Below are positions 12,205 to 22,689 of a stretch of 64,000 bases of DNA, one piece after another (position 1 is the first letter of the stretch; every line of letters starts with the position of its first letter). The stretch is from NCBI RefSeq assembly GCF_000321225.1, contig NW_004450396.1, positions 2,941,466 through 3,005,465 on the forward strand, in the 5' to 3' direction. Both the position numbers and the translations under genes were made by a program. The notes beneath the pieces were generated by a model. It saw only the letters and a list, made by a program, of their open reading frames with translations, was not told where the DNA came from and did not search any database. The stretch is from Odobenus rosmarus divergens (lineage: Eukaryota > Chordata > Mammalia > Carnivora > Odobenidae).

Positions 12205-12435
12205 TCTCCTTCTTCTTCTTCTTTTTCTCCTTCTTGTTCTTGTTCTTGTTCTTGTTCTTGTTCTTCTCCTTCTCCTTCTCCTTCTTCTTCTTCTTCTTCT
12301 TCTTCCTCCTCCTCCTCCTCCTCCTTCCTCCTCCTCCTCCTCCTTCTTCTTCTTCTTCTTCTTCTTCTTCTTCTTCTTCTTCTTCTTCTTCTCCCTCTCC
12401 TTCTCTTTCTTCCTCTTCTTCTCCTTCATCTTCTT
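12205..12435. repeat. 230-bp polypyrimidine tract (CTT/CTTGTT/CTTCTC/CTC)n
   Basis: The plus strand is almost pure C and T for about 230 bases. Sub-blocks run in order: CTT with CTTTTT, five CTTGTT units, CTCCTT units, (CTT)n, (CTC)n, a long (CTT)n of more than a dozen units, and mixed CTCC/CTTT. The only G bases are in the CTTGTT block. Frames through it encode only Leu/Ser/Phe/Pro or Lys/Glu/Arg/Gly runs and are not genes. Confidence 0.97.
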
Positions 12436-13420
12436 AAAGAAAATCTTCCTCTATCAGAAAAGTGGTGCAATAAAGAATAATGAAATTTACTAGCTAAAAA
12501 AAATTCTGAATTGTAAAAATGCAATGCTTTAGCCAAAAAACACTTCCTCTCTTGTTCCTTGTCATTAAAAGTATGTATGTGTATAATAAATAGGCTATTT
12601 GCCATTGCTTTTTATTCCCTGGAAATAGATTTTTTAATTCACTAGACATTTTCCAAATTGAGCAAAGGAAACTGGAAGATAAATTTATGACTACAGTTTC
12701 TGGGGAATAAACACGAGGCCAGTTGGATGTAATTCCTGTGAAGTAAGGGTGGTGCAATAGAGCAATGAAATCAGAACAGTCTAACTAGCCAATAAGAATG
12801 ATTCATAGAATAATATAGTCTTAGGTTTGAAGGGATTCTTAAAGGTCATCTAGTCCAGGAACATGATTTACACCAAAGAATTTTTTCACTTGGAAACATG
12901 AAACCAAAGTTGTGTACCTTATTTTCTAGAACCAATCCAAAATCATAATTTGGCAAAATTATATTTGCCTTACACATTTACTCTAACATCAAACTTTAAT
13001 GTATTAGAGGCTTTCAAACTGTAATCTATAAATGGGCCACAAGGGGAGCCCAGGGGCCCTCTGAAATGGAATGTAAAATTGTGCAGGATTGTGTACATTT
13101 ATGCTTTATTCTAATACAGAAATATTGATCGATATAACCTAGATAAACAAAAGCTCTTTGGGATCCTCAACAATTTTAAAAAAAATTTTTAAGGAGTTCT
13201 GTGATCAAAGAGTTTGCAAACCTTTGTCTTATACCCTACTGCTATCTTCATTTCTTTCAAAAAAAAAAAAAAATACCTAGTGTATTCTCCTGGGCTCTAA
13301 AACAAATACTTTTAATGCCTCCAAATTAGACTGCCTGCTTGTATCTCTCCCTTTCCCACTGCCGAAGACTAAACATCATCCTGGAATTTGAGTTTTATCA
13401 TACCATCAGAAGTAACTCTT
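12436..13420. other. Unassigned non-coding interval
   Basis: AT-rich sequence. A short phrase at about 12,838-12,860 (taaaggtcatctagtcca) occurs in a common ancient mammalian repeat, but too little is preserved to name it. Confidence 0.5.
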
Positions 13421-13565
13421 AAAGATAATTTCCTTATTTTTATAGTGATGAAATTGAGGTCCAGGAGGATAAGTGATTTGTCCCACGTCACATGGGTAGA
13501 GTCAGTTCTAATCTGGACTCAAAACCTCCAGACTTGTAAGTCCAAGCCTCCCAGCCTGACATTCA
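13421..13565 (+). mobile_element. MIR SINE fragment, sense
   Basis: The central MIR core is visible: gatgaaattgaggtccagg, then aagtgatttgtcccacgtca, then a diverged gtcagttctaatctggactc. MIR is an ancient tRNA-derived mammalian SINE moved by L2. Only the core and the 3' half are readable. Confidence 0.75.
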
Positions 13566-13605
13566 AGGTTGACCCAATCACTTGTCATCCTTGTCCGACT
13601 GTTCT

Positions 13606-13804
13606 TTTTTTTTTTTTAACATTTTATTTATTTATTTGAGAGAAGGGAGAGAGAGCATAAGCAGGAGGTTTGGTAGAGGAATAGAGAGAGAGATAAACAG
13701 ACTCCTCACTGAGCAAGGAACTGGATGACCATGGAGGGCTTGATCCCAGAACCCTAAGATCATGACCTGAGCTGAAGGCAGACACTTAACCACCCAGGTG
13801 CCCC
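13606..13804 (-). mobile_element. CAN-type SINE, antisense
   Basis: T run and aacattttatttattt at the left, head cacccaggtgcccc at the right. The flanks ccttgtccgactgttct (13,589-13,605) and ccttgttctaccgttct (13,803-13,819) look like a diverged target duplication. It forms an inverted pair with the next SINE, with about 110 bases between them. Confidence 0.92.
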
Positions 13805-13916
13805 TTGTTCTACCGTTCTGGAGCACACTCCCTTGCTCTAGACAGCTCATTTCTTTTATAGTCCCCTGAACCCACAAGACTCACCATTACCTCCAGGTTA
13901 AGAACTCCTGGTTTGA

Positions 13917-14113
13917 GGGATGCCTGGGTAGCTCAGTTGGTTAAGTGTCTGCCTTCGGCTCAGGTCATGATCCCAGCTTCCTGGGATCAAGTTCCGCATC
14001 GGGCTCCTTGTTCAACAGGGAGCCTGCTTCTCCCTCTGCTGCTCTTCCTGCTTGTGCTCTCTCTCTCGCTATGTCAAATAAATAAATAAAGTCTAAAAAA
14101 AAAAAAATAAAAT
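13917..14113 (+). mobile_element. CAN-type SINE, sense, with 14-bp TSD
   Basis: Full-length sense SINE: gggatgcctgggtagctcag head, CT-rich body and caaataaataaataaagtc tail. A perfect 14-base duplication, aactcctggtttga, lies at 13,903-13,916 and 14,114-14,127. Confidence 0.96.
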
Positions 14114-14127
14114 AACTCCTGGTTTGA

Positions 14128-14699
14128 AAGAGCTAGTCTTTTCTCTCACTCTTTCCCTTACCCAGAATGGTTCCTACCCTTTAAAATCCCACTTGCCCCA
14201 TTTATTTTCTATTATATGTTAGAGAACAAATACACATAACTATGCCCTAAGTTATCCATGTAGTACATTATCAAATAAGAGTTCTTGCCTGGCTCTCTAC
14301 CTCAGAACCCCACTGCACAGAAACAACTACTTTCAACTCTTAACCATTTCTTCTGTTGTAATCACCATATTTCTTAGTAACATGTTTTTAAAATGATGTT
14401 TCTTAATGTTTTAACATTGGGAATTATCTACTGACTACCTACAGTAGATGGCCAGGATTTAATGCTTACCCAGCCACATAGACATGCCCTTCCTCTTATT
14501 CTTCCAATATAGCTGTATCACAATATTTGGCTGAATCAGCATTTAGTATATCAGATTACACCATATAAAAAAGTGCTGCTATAAAACTATTTTGTAACTT
14601 CTTGGTTTTATAATTTATTTTTAATTTAAATGCAGTAAAAATATTTATGTGGGTTACTTCTGGACTCTTTTATTCTACTCCCCTGAGTGATGTGGTTAT
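14128..14699. other. Unassigned non-coding interval
   Basis: AT-rich sequence. It may be the 3' part of the old antisense L1 that follows, but I cannot support that directly. Confidence 0.4.
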
Positions 14700-14840
14700 C
14701 CTTTCACAAATACCATACTGCCATGTTTCCTGTTGCTTAACAGTAAATTTTAAAAGCAGGGATTCTGAGTTCTCTCAATTCTTTCTTCAAAATTATTTTG
14801 GCTCTTCTAGTTCCTTCCCCTCTCCATGTAAATTTTAGGA
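14700..14840 (-). mobile_element. Probable old L1 ORF2 remnant, antisense
   Basis: The wording attattttggctcttctag followed by ctccatgtaaattttagg resembles a well-known antisense ORF2 passage. The match is short, and this is a low-confidence call. Confidence 0.4.
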
Positions 14841-15104
14841 TGAGAACAAGGGACTCTTTGAAAGATACCTTTATCCAGAAAAAGATTTTCTGTTGGGGAT
14901 TCACATGTCTGCTACTGAGATTGTAGAGTTCCACACCTTGGACTGGCCTTGAGGCAGATCCCAGACTGAAAAAAGAAAGAAAAATGGAGATCCTCCTGAT
15001 ACTCTCAAGCTTGCAGGGCCTTTATTCCTTTTTAGATGTGATGACATTTTAGTAAGTAGATTTTGAGTAAAGCACTCTCCATACTGTGGGTGGGCCTTTT
15101 CCAA

Positions 15105-15345
15105 TCAGTTGAAAGCCTTAAGCCAAAAGAATGAGGTCTTCAGAACAGGGAGGATTTCTATCTCTGAGCTCAAGACTATAATAACTATTCTTCCCTGGGT
15201 CTGCCCTGCAGATATCAGACTTGCTAGCCCTCATAATCATGTGAGCCAATTCCTATACAGATACAGATGCAGATATAGATATAAATTTTATATAGATATA
15301 CATCTTATTTCTTCTGTTTTTCTAGAGAATGCTGACAAATATGGA
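15105..15345 (+). repeat. Ancient interspersed repeat fragment with GATA-like run
   Basis: The passage ctgccctgcagatatcagac, then cataatcatgtgagccaatt, an AGATAT-rich run (15,257-15,305) and ttcttctgtttttctagag follows the order of a dispersed mammalian repeat I recognise but cannot name. It is non-coding. Confidence 0.55.
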
Positions 15346-15444
15346 TACCTAGATATATAATATTTTAAATCAATAAAGTAAATAAAAACAAAGCAATTTA
15401 TAATAAAATTATGTCAAATTCAATATATAAATGTTCAAGCAGTG

Positions 15445-15990
15445 TCCCAGTTACTAGTGCTGCATAACAAACAACCCGAAGTTTAGTAGCATAAAAATAA
15501 CATTTTATTAGATTCAAAAATCCTGGGTGTTAAGAATTCAGAAAGAGCAAATCAGTGACAGTGTATCTCAGCACCACAACATCTGCGGTCTCACCTTAAT
15601 TAGAAAGACTTGAGAGCTAAGAGTGACTCAGTAACTGGGACTAGAATCATCTGAATGTTAATTTACACACATCTAGGGCTGGATTTTGGCTGTAAGATAA
15701 GACTTCAACAGGAACTACTGGGCAGACCACATGAAAATGGCCTCTCTATGTGACTGCTTGGGCATCCTCATGGTGTGGTGGCTAGCTTCCTAGAGCATTA
15801 CAAAAGAGCTAGTAGATGCCGCATCTACTTTTATGACCTAACCTTTAAAGTCGCATAAGGCACAAGCCCACTTAGGTCCAAGGGGAGGGGACCTAGATTC
15901 CACTTCTTGATGGGATGAGTGCCATAGTCACATTGTAAGAAGATATATGGACTGAGGGATGGTGCCATGGTCATTTTTGGAAAATGCAAC
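15445..15990 (+). repeat. Ancient interspersed repeat, about 545 bp
   Basis: It begins gtcccagttactagtgctgc, continues aacaaacaacccgaagttta and later cttgatgggatgagtgccat and gtcacattgtaagaag. All blocks occur in the order of one dispersed mammalian repeat, whose name I cannot state securely. It has many indels and no coding capacity. Confidence 0.6.
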
Positions 15991-16189
15991 TTACCATGAG
16001 CTAGAAATAAAATAATTCTCTTTGTATTTCCAAAATACTCTATGAAGGACAATTTCTGACCCTATTGAGAATTAATATTTTAGAGCTACGGGAAACCATT
16101 GGTGAGGAAAAAGTTCATATGACCTTATCTTTATACAGATCACTTTTAGAACAATGGCGATTAGAGTATGAGGTAACAGTAAATATAGA

Positions 16190-16420
16190 TAAGTACTTCA
16201 GAAGGTTCTGGAAGTAATCCAGATAAGAAATAATGATAGCTTTAGACCAGGGTTGAATGGGAAATGGAGAAATTTGCATGAATTTGTTACATTTTGGGGA
16301 GAAAATTCATAAGATTTGCTGATTAATACATAGAGGGTGGAGGTGAAGAAGAGGATGTCATGGTGTCAACAACGATGCCTAGTTTTCCTGTTTGCACATG
16401 GGGGAAAGGTTTAGAGAAAG
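16190..16420 (+). repeat. Ancient interspersed repeat fragment
   Basis: Blocks such as gaagtaatccagataagaaa, a diverged aagatttgctgattaatac and aacgatgcctagttttcctg match a widespread old mammalian repeat. Other parts of what may be the same family appear at about 39,310-39,600, 48,640-48,900 and 51,590-51,960. Confidence 0.5.
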
Positions 16421-17299
16421 ATTATAATTTAGTTTTTAATTTGAGTTATTAGAACCGTATTTAAAATCTTTCTGAAATTATTGTTTCTGTAAGGAGAACA
16501 GAATTAACTTAGTGTTTGAGTAGATAATGATGGCTGTGGTGAATTAGCTGAGAGAAAAATGTTTTGTTTTTCACATCTCTAGGAAAATGATCCTTCTAAA
16601 GTCTTGAAGTTGAGCCATTGTCACCATTCTGTCATCTTGGCCAAACACCACTAATCTTTGGATAACTGGAGTTCTGCCCTAAATTGATAACATGAAGTGT
16701 CAAACTTCTGCTACACCTGTTGATATTTTCTCAGAAGAAAGAGAAGGTCATTGATGCAATTTGACCAGAGAATCTGACTAGAATGAACATTCAGAAAGTC
16801 TGTAGTGACAGTGGTGAAAATGGCTTGTCAATACCCTGTCTGGCTACAAAATTACACATTTTGGAAAGAATAAAAATGAAAGGCAGAACAGCAAGAGAAA
16901 TAACCTGAAAGGAAAGAGCGCTCAATCTCAGGAAGCACTTGTTTTTTGGCCATTTCTTCCTGCCACTGCTTTCTGAAACAAAGAACTAAAAGAAGATCCT
17001 TTCTAGATTTTATTATTTTACTGGAAAATGACATTTTAGGGGGCATTAGTTGTGCAATTGATCACTATAGGTCGTCTTAAAATGAGAATGGTATTTATAT
17101 AAAATGCAATTTTTTACTTTATAAAGTTTTCCTTTCCCACTTTGCAAAGAGTCAATTTAAACTATTAAAAAAAAAAGGAGGGGGAATGAGTAGGTTCTGA
17201 TTTTCTGCTATGGGAAGAAGTCAAAAATTGAATGAATGATATACTGTACTTACTTCTACTCATATAATCTTAATTTACATATATATAATAGGAGAAAAA
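16421..17299. other. Unassigned non-coding interval
   Basis: AT-rich sequence with nothing identifiable. Confidence 0.5.
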
Positions 17300-17515
17300 A
17301 TGTGGCATGTGTAGTCAGATATACTTATGTTTGAATAAACATTATGATCTTGGGAAAGTACATAATATTTCTTCACTTTGGCTTTTTCGTCTTTCTACAG
17401 TGGAGTTCACAATACCTCCCTAGAAGTATTGTGGAGATTTGAAATAATAGATGTAAAGGACATAAGCATAGTACTATAAATATAGTACACATTCAGTAAA
17501 TGCTTATATATTCAT
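17300..17515 (-). mobile_element. MIR SINE, antisense
   Basis: The antisense MIR order is visible: tgatcttgggaaagtac, a diverged cttcactttggctttttcg, then attgtggagatttgaaataa, and finally catagtactataaatatagt with ttcagtaaatgctta. Nearly the whole element is represented at high divergence. Confidence 0.65.
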
Positions 17516-19784
17516 TTTATTGCCATTTTTACTAATTCATTGTCATAGGTGATTTAATCAAAACATGTTTTTAAAGTATAGATAGAGCAAGTTTGAAAAT
17601 TTTTCTTAGGATGTATCAGAATATGACACTGAACCAAATTGCAGAAAACCACTCTAAATATGTAACAATAAACATGTTAAGTACACACTATCCTGAAGAA
17701 GTTCTAGGTCTTCAATATACAATAATTTAAAATACAAAGCCTATTTTTAAGGTGTTTAGAAGCTCTACATGTTGAAGGACAACACATTGGGGAAGGAGAG
17801 AAAGATATGATATTTGCAAGACCCTTAATTTAAAATTATCATCAAAAATCCTGATTTACAGTGAAGAAAAGGGGACCTACTGAGCTGTGCATTGTGAAAT
17901 ATCATACTAAACTTATATTCTTGAGATAGAATTTTTTGAGAATCTTCAAAGTATATATACACATTGGAGAGAATACTTAATATTGGATAGAATTATAATT
18001 AAAGACATGTGTAGTCTTAAAATGAATTTTATCAAGTTACAATTTGAAAATTTTAGTTTTAATTTTGTACAAAAAATTATTAAAAATTGTGTCACTCTTT
18101 TTTAGCATATGATTTTATATAATCTATTTCTTACATTATGAGACTGATTATTTTCATTCTCTTTTCATGAGCATAAGGATAGGAAGTATAATAAATGTTT
18201 AAGTGAGGATGCAATTGAAATGTTCCTAGTCTGACTATAATTCCTAGCAGATAGTATATATTCAGTAAGTGTTGAGTGAATTATTTACCTGCTTCCATAC
18301 TGAAGCAAAACAGGAATATAATACTAATATTAACACAGTGCACTAATGCTTGCTATCAAACCAATGATAATATTCAGTATAAATAATGTAATTTTTTAAT
18401 ATGGTTCTTTTCATGCTTTTTTCTAATAAAAGGAAGATGGGAAAATCACAGTGCCTTATGAAAATTGAGTGAATAGTTATAAAATGTATTCTTTATTTGA
18501 TTTATTATAATAATAGGATAATTATATTAAAATTTGACTTATGGATATGAGATATTATTTTAAAGGATTCTGTAGGATAAAAAATAGTTAGACATATTTA
18601 TACATCTTGTGATATTGTCAAAAGAGAATTTAGAGAAATATAATTGTTCTACCAAATGTAATAAGTTTGAAGTTTAAAGTGAATTATAATTTTAGTCTTT
18701 GATCTAGCCTAATTTTCATTGAGTTATGCTAATATCTGGTATAGATACTGAAATGGTAAGACGGTTTAAATATATTCACAATACTTATGGTAATATTTAA
18801 GACGCTTTCGGAAAGGATGTTCCTAAAGAAAACTCATGTAATAACTGAACAAGAAAATCTAGTCAGAGTGGAATTTGAAAGATATTTATCTACTCTAGTC
18901 ATTTTTCTTTTTGAAAGGACCTATGTTTTAGATTGAGTCTTCTCATGAGGAGGTGATATTATATAACATAAATGATATGACTATTAGAGAATTACAGTAT
19001 AACATTCTAGTATTTATCAGCTTATTATTCTTATGTATCATCTGGGTTGTGAGGACCTTGATGCACTGGCATTAACTCTGATTTAGTTGTCTTTGAATTC
19101 TCCCCAGTCCAAGACAGTGACAAATAGGGACAGAAAGGACAATTAAAATGCTTCTTTACTGGGCTGGATATATTTTCACCAGGGACAACAAGCGTGCATT
19201 TCCCACTGTCCTCTACCCTGTGTATGCCTGGAGCTAGAACCAACAAGTATATCTTCCAGAGCCCTTTGCCAGCAAGATGCAGTTAAGACCCTGCCAACAA
19301 AAGCTGTTTGCATTCAATGTGAAAGGCTGAAGGAAGTGATGCCATTATTGCCCCTTGGGCAAGTGGCTTCCGCAGATGACAAATGTGAGGTTCTGTAATG
19401 GTTTTAAGCAACCTTCTAACCATTCCTAGATGATGTGGGCAGTTGAAATCCTAACTGTGGTTTCCTGCAATTTCTCCTATGACATTCCCAAGCAACGAAT
19501 ACTCTGTTATGTTGATTTCCGCTGGCAATACTGAAGTGATGTCTGTGTTACTGATCAATCTATGACTTAAAATACTGAGTAAAGTAACTGAATGAGGTTC
19601 CTTCAAAATGACTCTTCAATTAGGGATAAACCAAGAAAATGAACAATGGACATAAAATAAGTCAAGCTGATTTTATGTGCCAACCCCGCAACTATAAAAG
19701 CACAAGTAAAAAAGGCCACTCTTCACACCATGTATCCTAGCTGTTAAATGTAGATAATAGCAAAATTCTCACTTAGTTAATTCT
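17516..19784. other. AT-rich interval, mostly unassigned
   Basis: No gene. A phrase at about 18,235-18,290 (cctagcagatagtatatatt then cagtaagtgttgagtgaat) resembles the end of an L2 or MIR copy. The rest is AT-rich and unassigned. The 71-codon minus-strand frame at 19,031-19,246 has no domain I recognise. Confidence 0.5.
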
Positions 19785-20172
19785 TACTCTGTTTAGGTTG
19801 CCATAACAAAATACCATAGGCTGGGTGGCTTAAACAACAGAAATTTATTTCTCATAGTTATGGAGGCTGGGAAGGCCAAGATCAAGATGCCAGCAAGGTA
19901 GGTTTTATTGTGAGACCTCTTCTGGTTTGTAGTCTGCCACCATTCTGCTGTGTGCTCACAGGACCTCTTCTTTGTGCACACATGGAGGTGGGAAGGAAGA
20001 AAAAGGGAAAAAGGGAATAAGATCTCTCTCTTCCTCTTATAAGGCCAATAATCCTAACAGGTTAGGGCCCTACTCTTATGACCTATCTCCTAAAGCCCTA
20101 TCTCCAAATACAGTCACACTGGGGGTTAGTGTTTCAACATATGAATTTTGGGGATACACAGTTCAGTCCTTA
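19785..20172 (+). repeat. Ancient interspersed repeat, copy 2 of 3
   Basis: It starts ctctgtttaggttgccataa and continues gaaatttatttctcatagtt, then aggaagaaaaagggaaaaag, and ends with cacactgggggttagtg and atatgaattttgggg. It is the best preserved of three related copies in the window. Confidence 0.8.
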
Positions 20173-20904
20173 AGTTTCATTGAGCATTCATTCCACATAA
20201 TGAAGATTAAAACCATAAAACTGAGAAAAATGTTATAAAGACTAGAAGTTCAAATTGTTGCCTCCTGCATTTGTGAGTTTAGAATAACTCTCTCTCTCGT
20301 TTTCCTTCATTTTAAATATTATGGTTATCTCCTATCGTAATTTAATCTATTCCTTAATAAAATTAATATGCATCTTTTGAAGAAATATTACTCTGATGAA
20401 ACTCAATTACACTTATCATATAGTAATCAAAATTCTATAGACTTAAATGTACCACTGATTTCTACTTACAAAAAAATTTACAATATCCTCCAGCTTCTAC
20501 TTTAAATTCTGTAATGTAGATATAAATACAAAAAATCAATTTTCAAAACTTTCTCCCTTCTCAACTATTCCATTTCTGAGGCATATAATCCTTACATTAT
20601 CCATCTCGTATTTTTTTATGATTTTCTCAAATTTCTGGACTAGTTTTTTCATTTCTTCTCTATAAGATTTATAATAAAACTACCTTAATCTTTGAAGATA
20701 TTTTACACATAATCAGACTTTGTCATTATCTTCAGCATCATCCTACTTTCCCTAACTCACCACCACTATAGTTTGCTCACTATATTCTTTTCTAATTAAT
20801 TATGTGAAAGGTACATATTTTAATCTATTTATAATATTTTTTCTGATATAATGCATGGATTTCACCTACTCCTTGACATTTTCTATGATAATCATCTTCT
20901 TAGA
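20173..20904. other. Unassigned AT-rich interval
   Basis: No gene or repeat identified. Confidence 0.5.
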
Positions 20905-21330
20905 AGTGGCAGAACATGACAGTGAAAAAAGTCCTGACCCTGAAGTTGAGACTTGAAGTCTAGTCCTGCTTATGTCACTAACTGCGGATCTTGAGTACCA
21001 AGTTGGCTACCTGCCTTGTCATCTATAGAAGTACACCATTAGACTATATATTTCCAAACTACTTCTAACTGTGAATTTATTTTTTACTTTTTTTACTTAC
21101 AGATTCATTGAGCATCTACTAGGCAGATTCTATACTAAGCACTATGATAAGATTTTTTTTTAAGTAAAAGATGCATAGCCTCTTATGGAGCTTACACCCT
21201 AGAATGGGAGCTAGAACAATGTGAAAAATAAATGAAAGGGGAAAGAGGGAAGAAGCCTCTTCACTCTTGTTCTTTATTGTACCTGTAGTAGTTTGTATAA
21301 AGTCTAACATAGAGTAATAATGAATATCTA
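20905..21330. repeat. MIR-like fragments
   Basis: An antisense MIR-like passage (about 20,935-21,045: aagtctagtcctgcttatgt, then gttggctacctgcc) is followed by a sense fragment (about 21,100-21,160: cattgagcatctactaggca, ctatactaagcac) and cttatggagcttacacccta. All are diverged, and the family assignment is tentative. Confidence 0.5.
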
Positions 21331-21397
21331 TTAAATGAATTGATCAATACAAATGAATCAATTGGTGTGAAGTATAAAATAAGAAGGCAAAAAAAAA

Positions 21398-21777
21398 NNN
21401 NNNNNNNNNNNNNNNNNNNNNNNNNNNNNNNNNNNNNNNNNNNNNNNNNNNNNNNNNNNNNNNNNNNNNNNNNNNNNNNNNNNNNNNNNNNNNNNNNNNN
21501 NNNNNNNNNNNNNNNNNNNNNNNNNNNNNNNNNNNNNNNNNNNNNNNNNNNNNNNNNNNNNNNNNNNNNNNNNNNNNNNNNNNNNNNNNNNNNNNNNNNN
21601 NNNNNNNNNNNNNNNNNNNNNNNNNNNNNNNNNNNNNNNNNNNNNNNNNNNNNNNNNNNNNNNNNNNNNNNNNNNNNNNNNNNNNNNNNNNNNNNNNNNN
21701 NNNNNNNNNNNNNNNNNNNNNNNNNNNNNNNNNNNNNNNNNNNNNNNNNNNNNNNNNNNNNNNNNNNNNNNNNNNNN
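21398..21777. other. Assembly gap, 380 N
   Basis: There are 380 ambiguous bases, entered after a run of A on the left and left through the head half of an antisense SINE on the right. Frames called through the N run are artefacts. The N count may be an estimate of the true length. Confidence 1.
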
Positions 21778-21860
21778 GATGCGGGACTCGATCCCGGGAC
21801 TCCAGGATCACGACCTGAGCCGAAGGCAGTCGCTTAACCAACTGAGCCACCCAGGTGCCC
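21778..21860 (-). mobile_element. CAN-type SINE head, antisense, truncated by the gap
   Basis: The head half of an antisense SINE: ggactcgatcccgggactcc, then aaccaactgagccacccagg and tgccc. The rest lies in the N run. It has a clean B-box-like segment and little divergence, so it appears to be a young copy. Confidence 0.92.
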
Positions 21861-21887
21861 AATAAATAAAATCTTTAAAAAAAAAAG
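21861..21887 (+). mobile_element. Tail of a sense CAN-type SINE
   Basis: aataaataaaatctttaaaa and a following A run form the 3' tail of a sense SINE, joined directly to the head of the antisense copy. Its body must be in the gap if the antisense copy inserted into its tail. Confidence 0.7.
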
Positions 21888-22135
21888 AGGGCATGTACTG
21901 AATGGAGCACTGGATGTTATACACAAACAATGAATCATGGAACACTACATCAAAAACTAATGATGTAAAGTATGGTGATTAACATAACAATAAAAAATTT
22001 AAAGGAAAAAAACTAATGATGTAATGTATGGTGATTAACATAACAATAAATTTTTTTAAAAAAATTAAAAAAAACTAATGATGTAATGTATGGTAACCAA
22101 CATAACACAATAAAATAAAATTAAATTTAAAAAAA
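21888..22135 (+). mobile_element. Carnivore L1 3' end with tripled terminal segment
   Basis: A sense L1 3' terminus: gagcactggatgttatacac, then tgaatcatggaacactacat, ending in three successive copies of the aaaactaatgatgta to acataacaataaa segment (about 21,952-21,994, 22,006-22,050 and 22,069-22,115). The spacers are A/T-rich tails. It is 5'-truncated to about 65 bases before the repeats. Confidence 0.88.
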
Positions 22136-22311
22136 AGAAAGAAAGAAATAGAGTCAAATAGACTGTAGACTCATGGACTCCTTAATAATAATACCAATAA
22201 GACCAAATCAGCTGGAGTACTGATTTGATATAAATTATTTTTAGAAATTAGTCATAATGATAAATCTTTAAAATTTGACCAGCAAGGAGGACTTAAATTA
22301 CTTCTCAAATT

Positions 22312-22548
22312 GGAGGGGGAGATGAATCATGAGAGACTATGGACTCTGAGAAACAAACTGAGGGTTCTAGAGGGGAATGGGGTGGGGGGGATGGGTTAGC
22401 CTGGTGATGGGTATTAAAAAGGGCACGTTCTGCGTGGACCACTGGGTGTTATACACAAACAATGAATCATGGAACACTACATCAAAAACTAATGATGTAC
22501 TGTATGGTGATTAACATAACATAATAAAAATAAATAAATAAATAAATC
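22312..22548 (+). mobile_element. Carnivore L1 3' UTR, sense
   Basis: It contains gagagactatggactctgag, aaactgagggttctagaggg, a G-run (gggtgggggggatgggtt), then caatgaatcatggaacacta and an aataaataaataaataaatc tail. It is a 5'-truncated young-looking copy that confirms the consensus wording used for the antisense copies elsewhere. Confidence 0.92.
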
Positions 22549-22689
22549 TTAGATGTTTTCTCCAATTATGCTGATTTGTGCCACCTTCAGCAACTAGTGT
22601 CTGAAAAGTGGAGAGTGATGTCAACATGATGACATTGTGAGACACTTTTCATTCTGTCCCTTTTGATTTACAATTAATTGGATATCCAT

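Noticed and set aside
12140..12493. Open frames of 76-117 codons encoding Leu/Phe/Ser/Pro or Lys/Arg/Glu/Gly runs
   Set aside because: They read through the polypyrimidine microsatellite; residue content is dictated by the triplet repeat.
21340..21862. Frames of 165 and 172 codons on both strands
   Set aside because: They cross 380 N bases; the only real residues come from an antisense SINE and flanking A-rich DNA.
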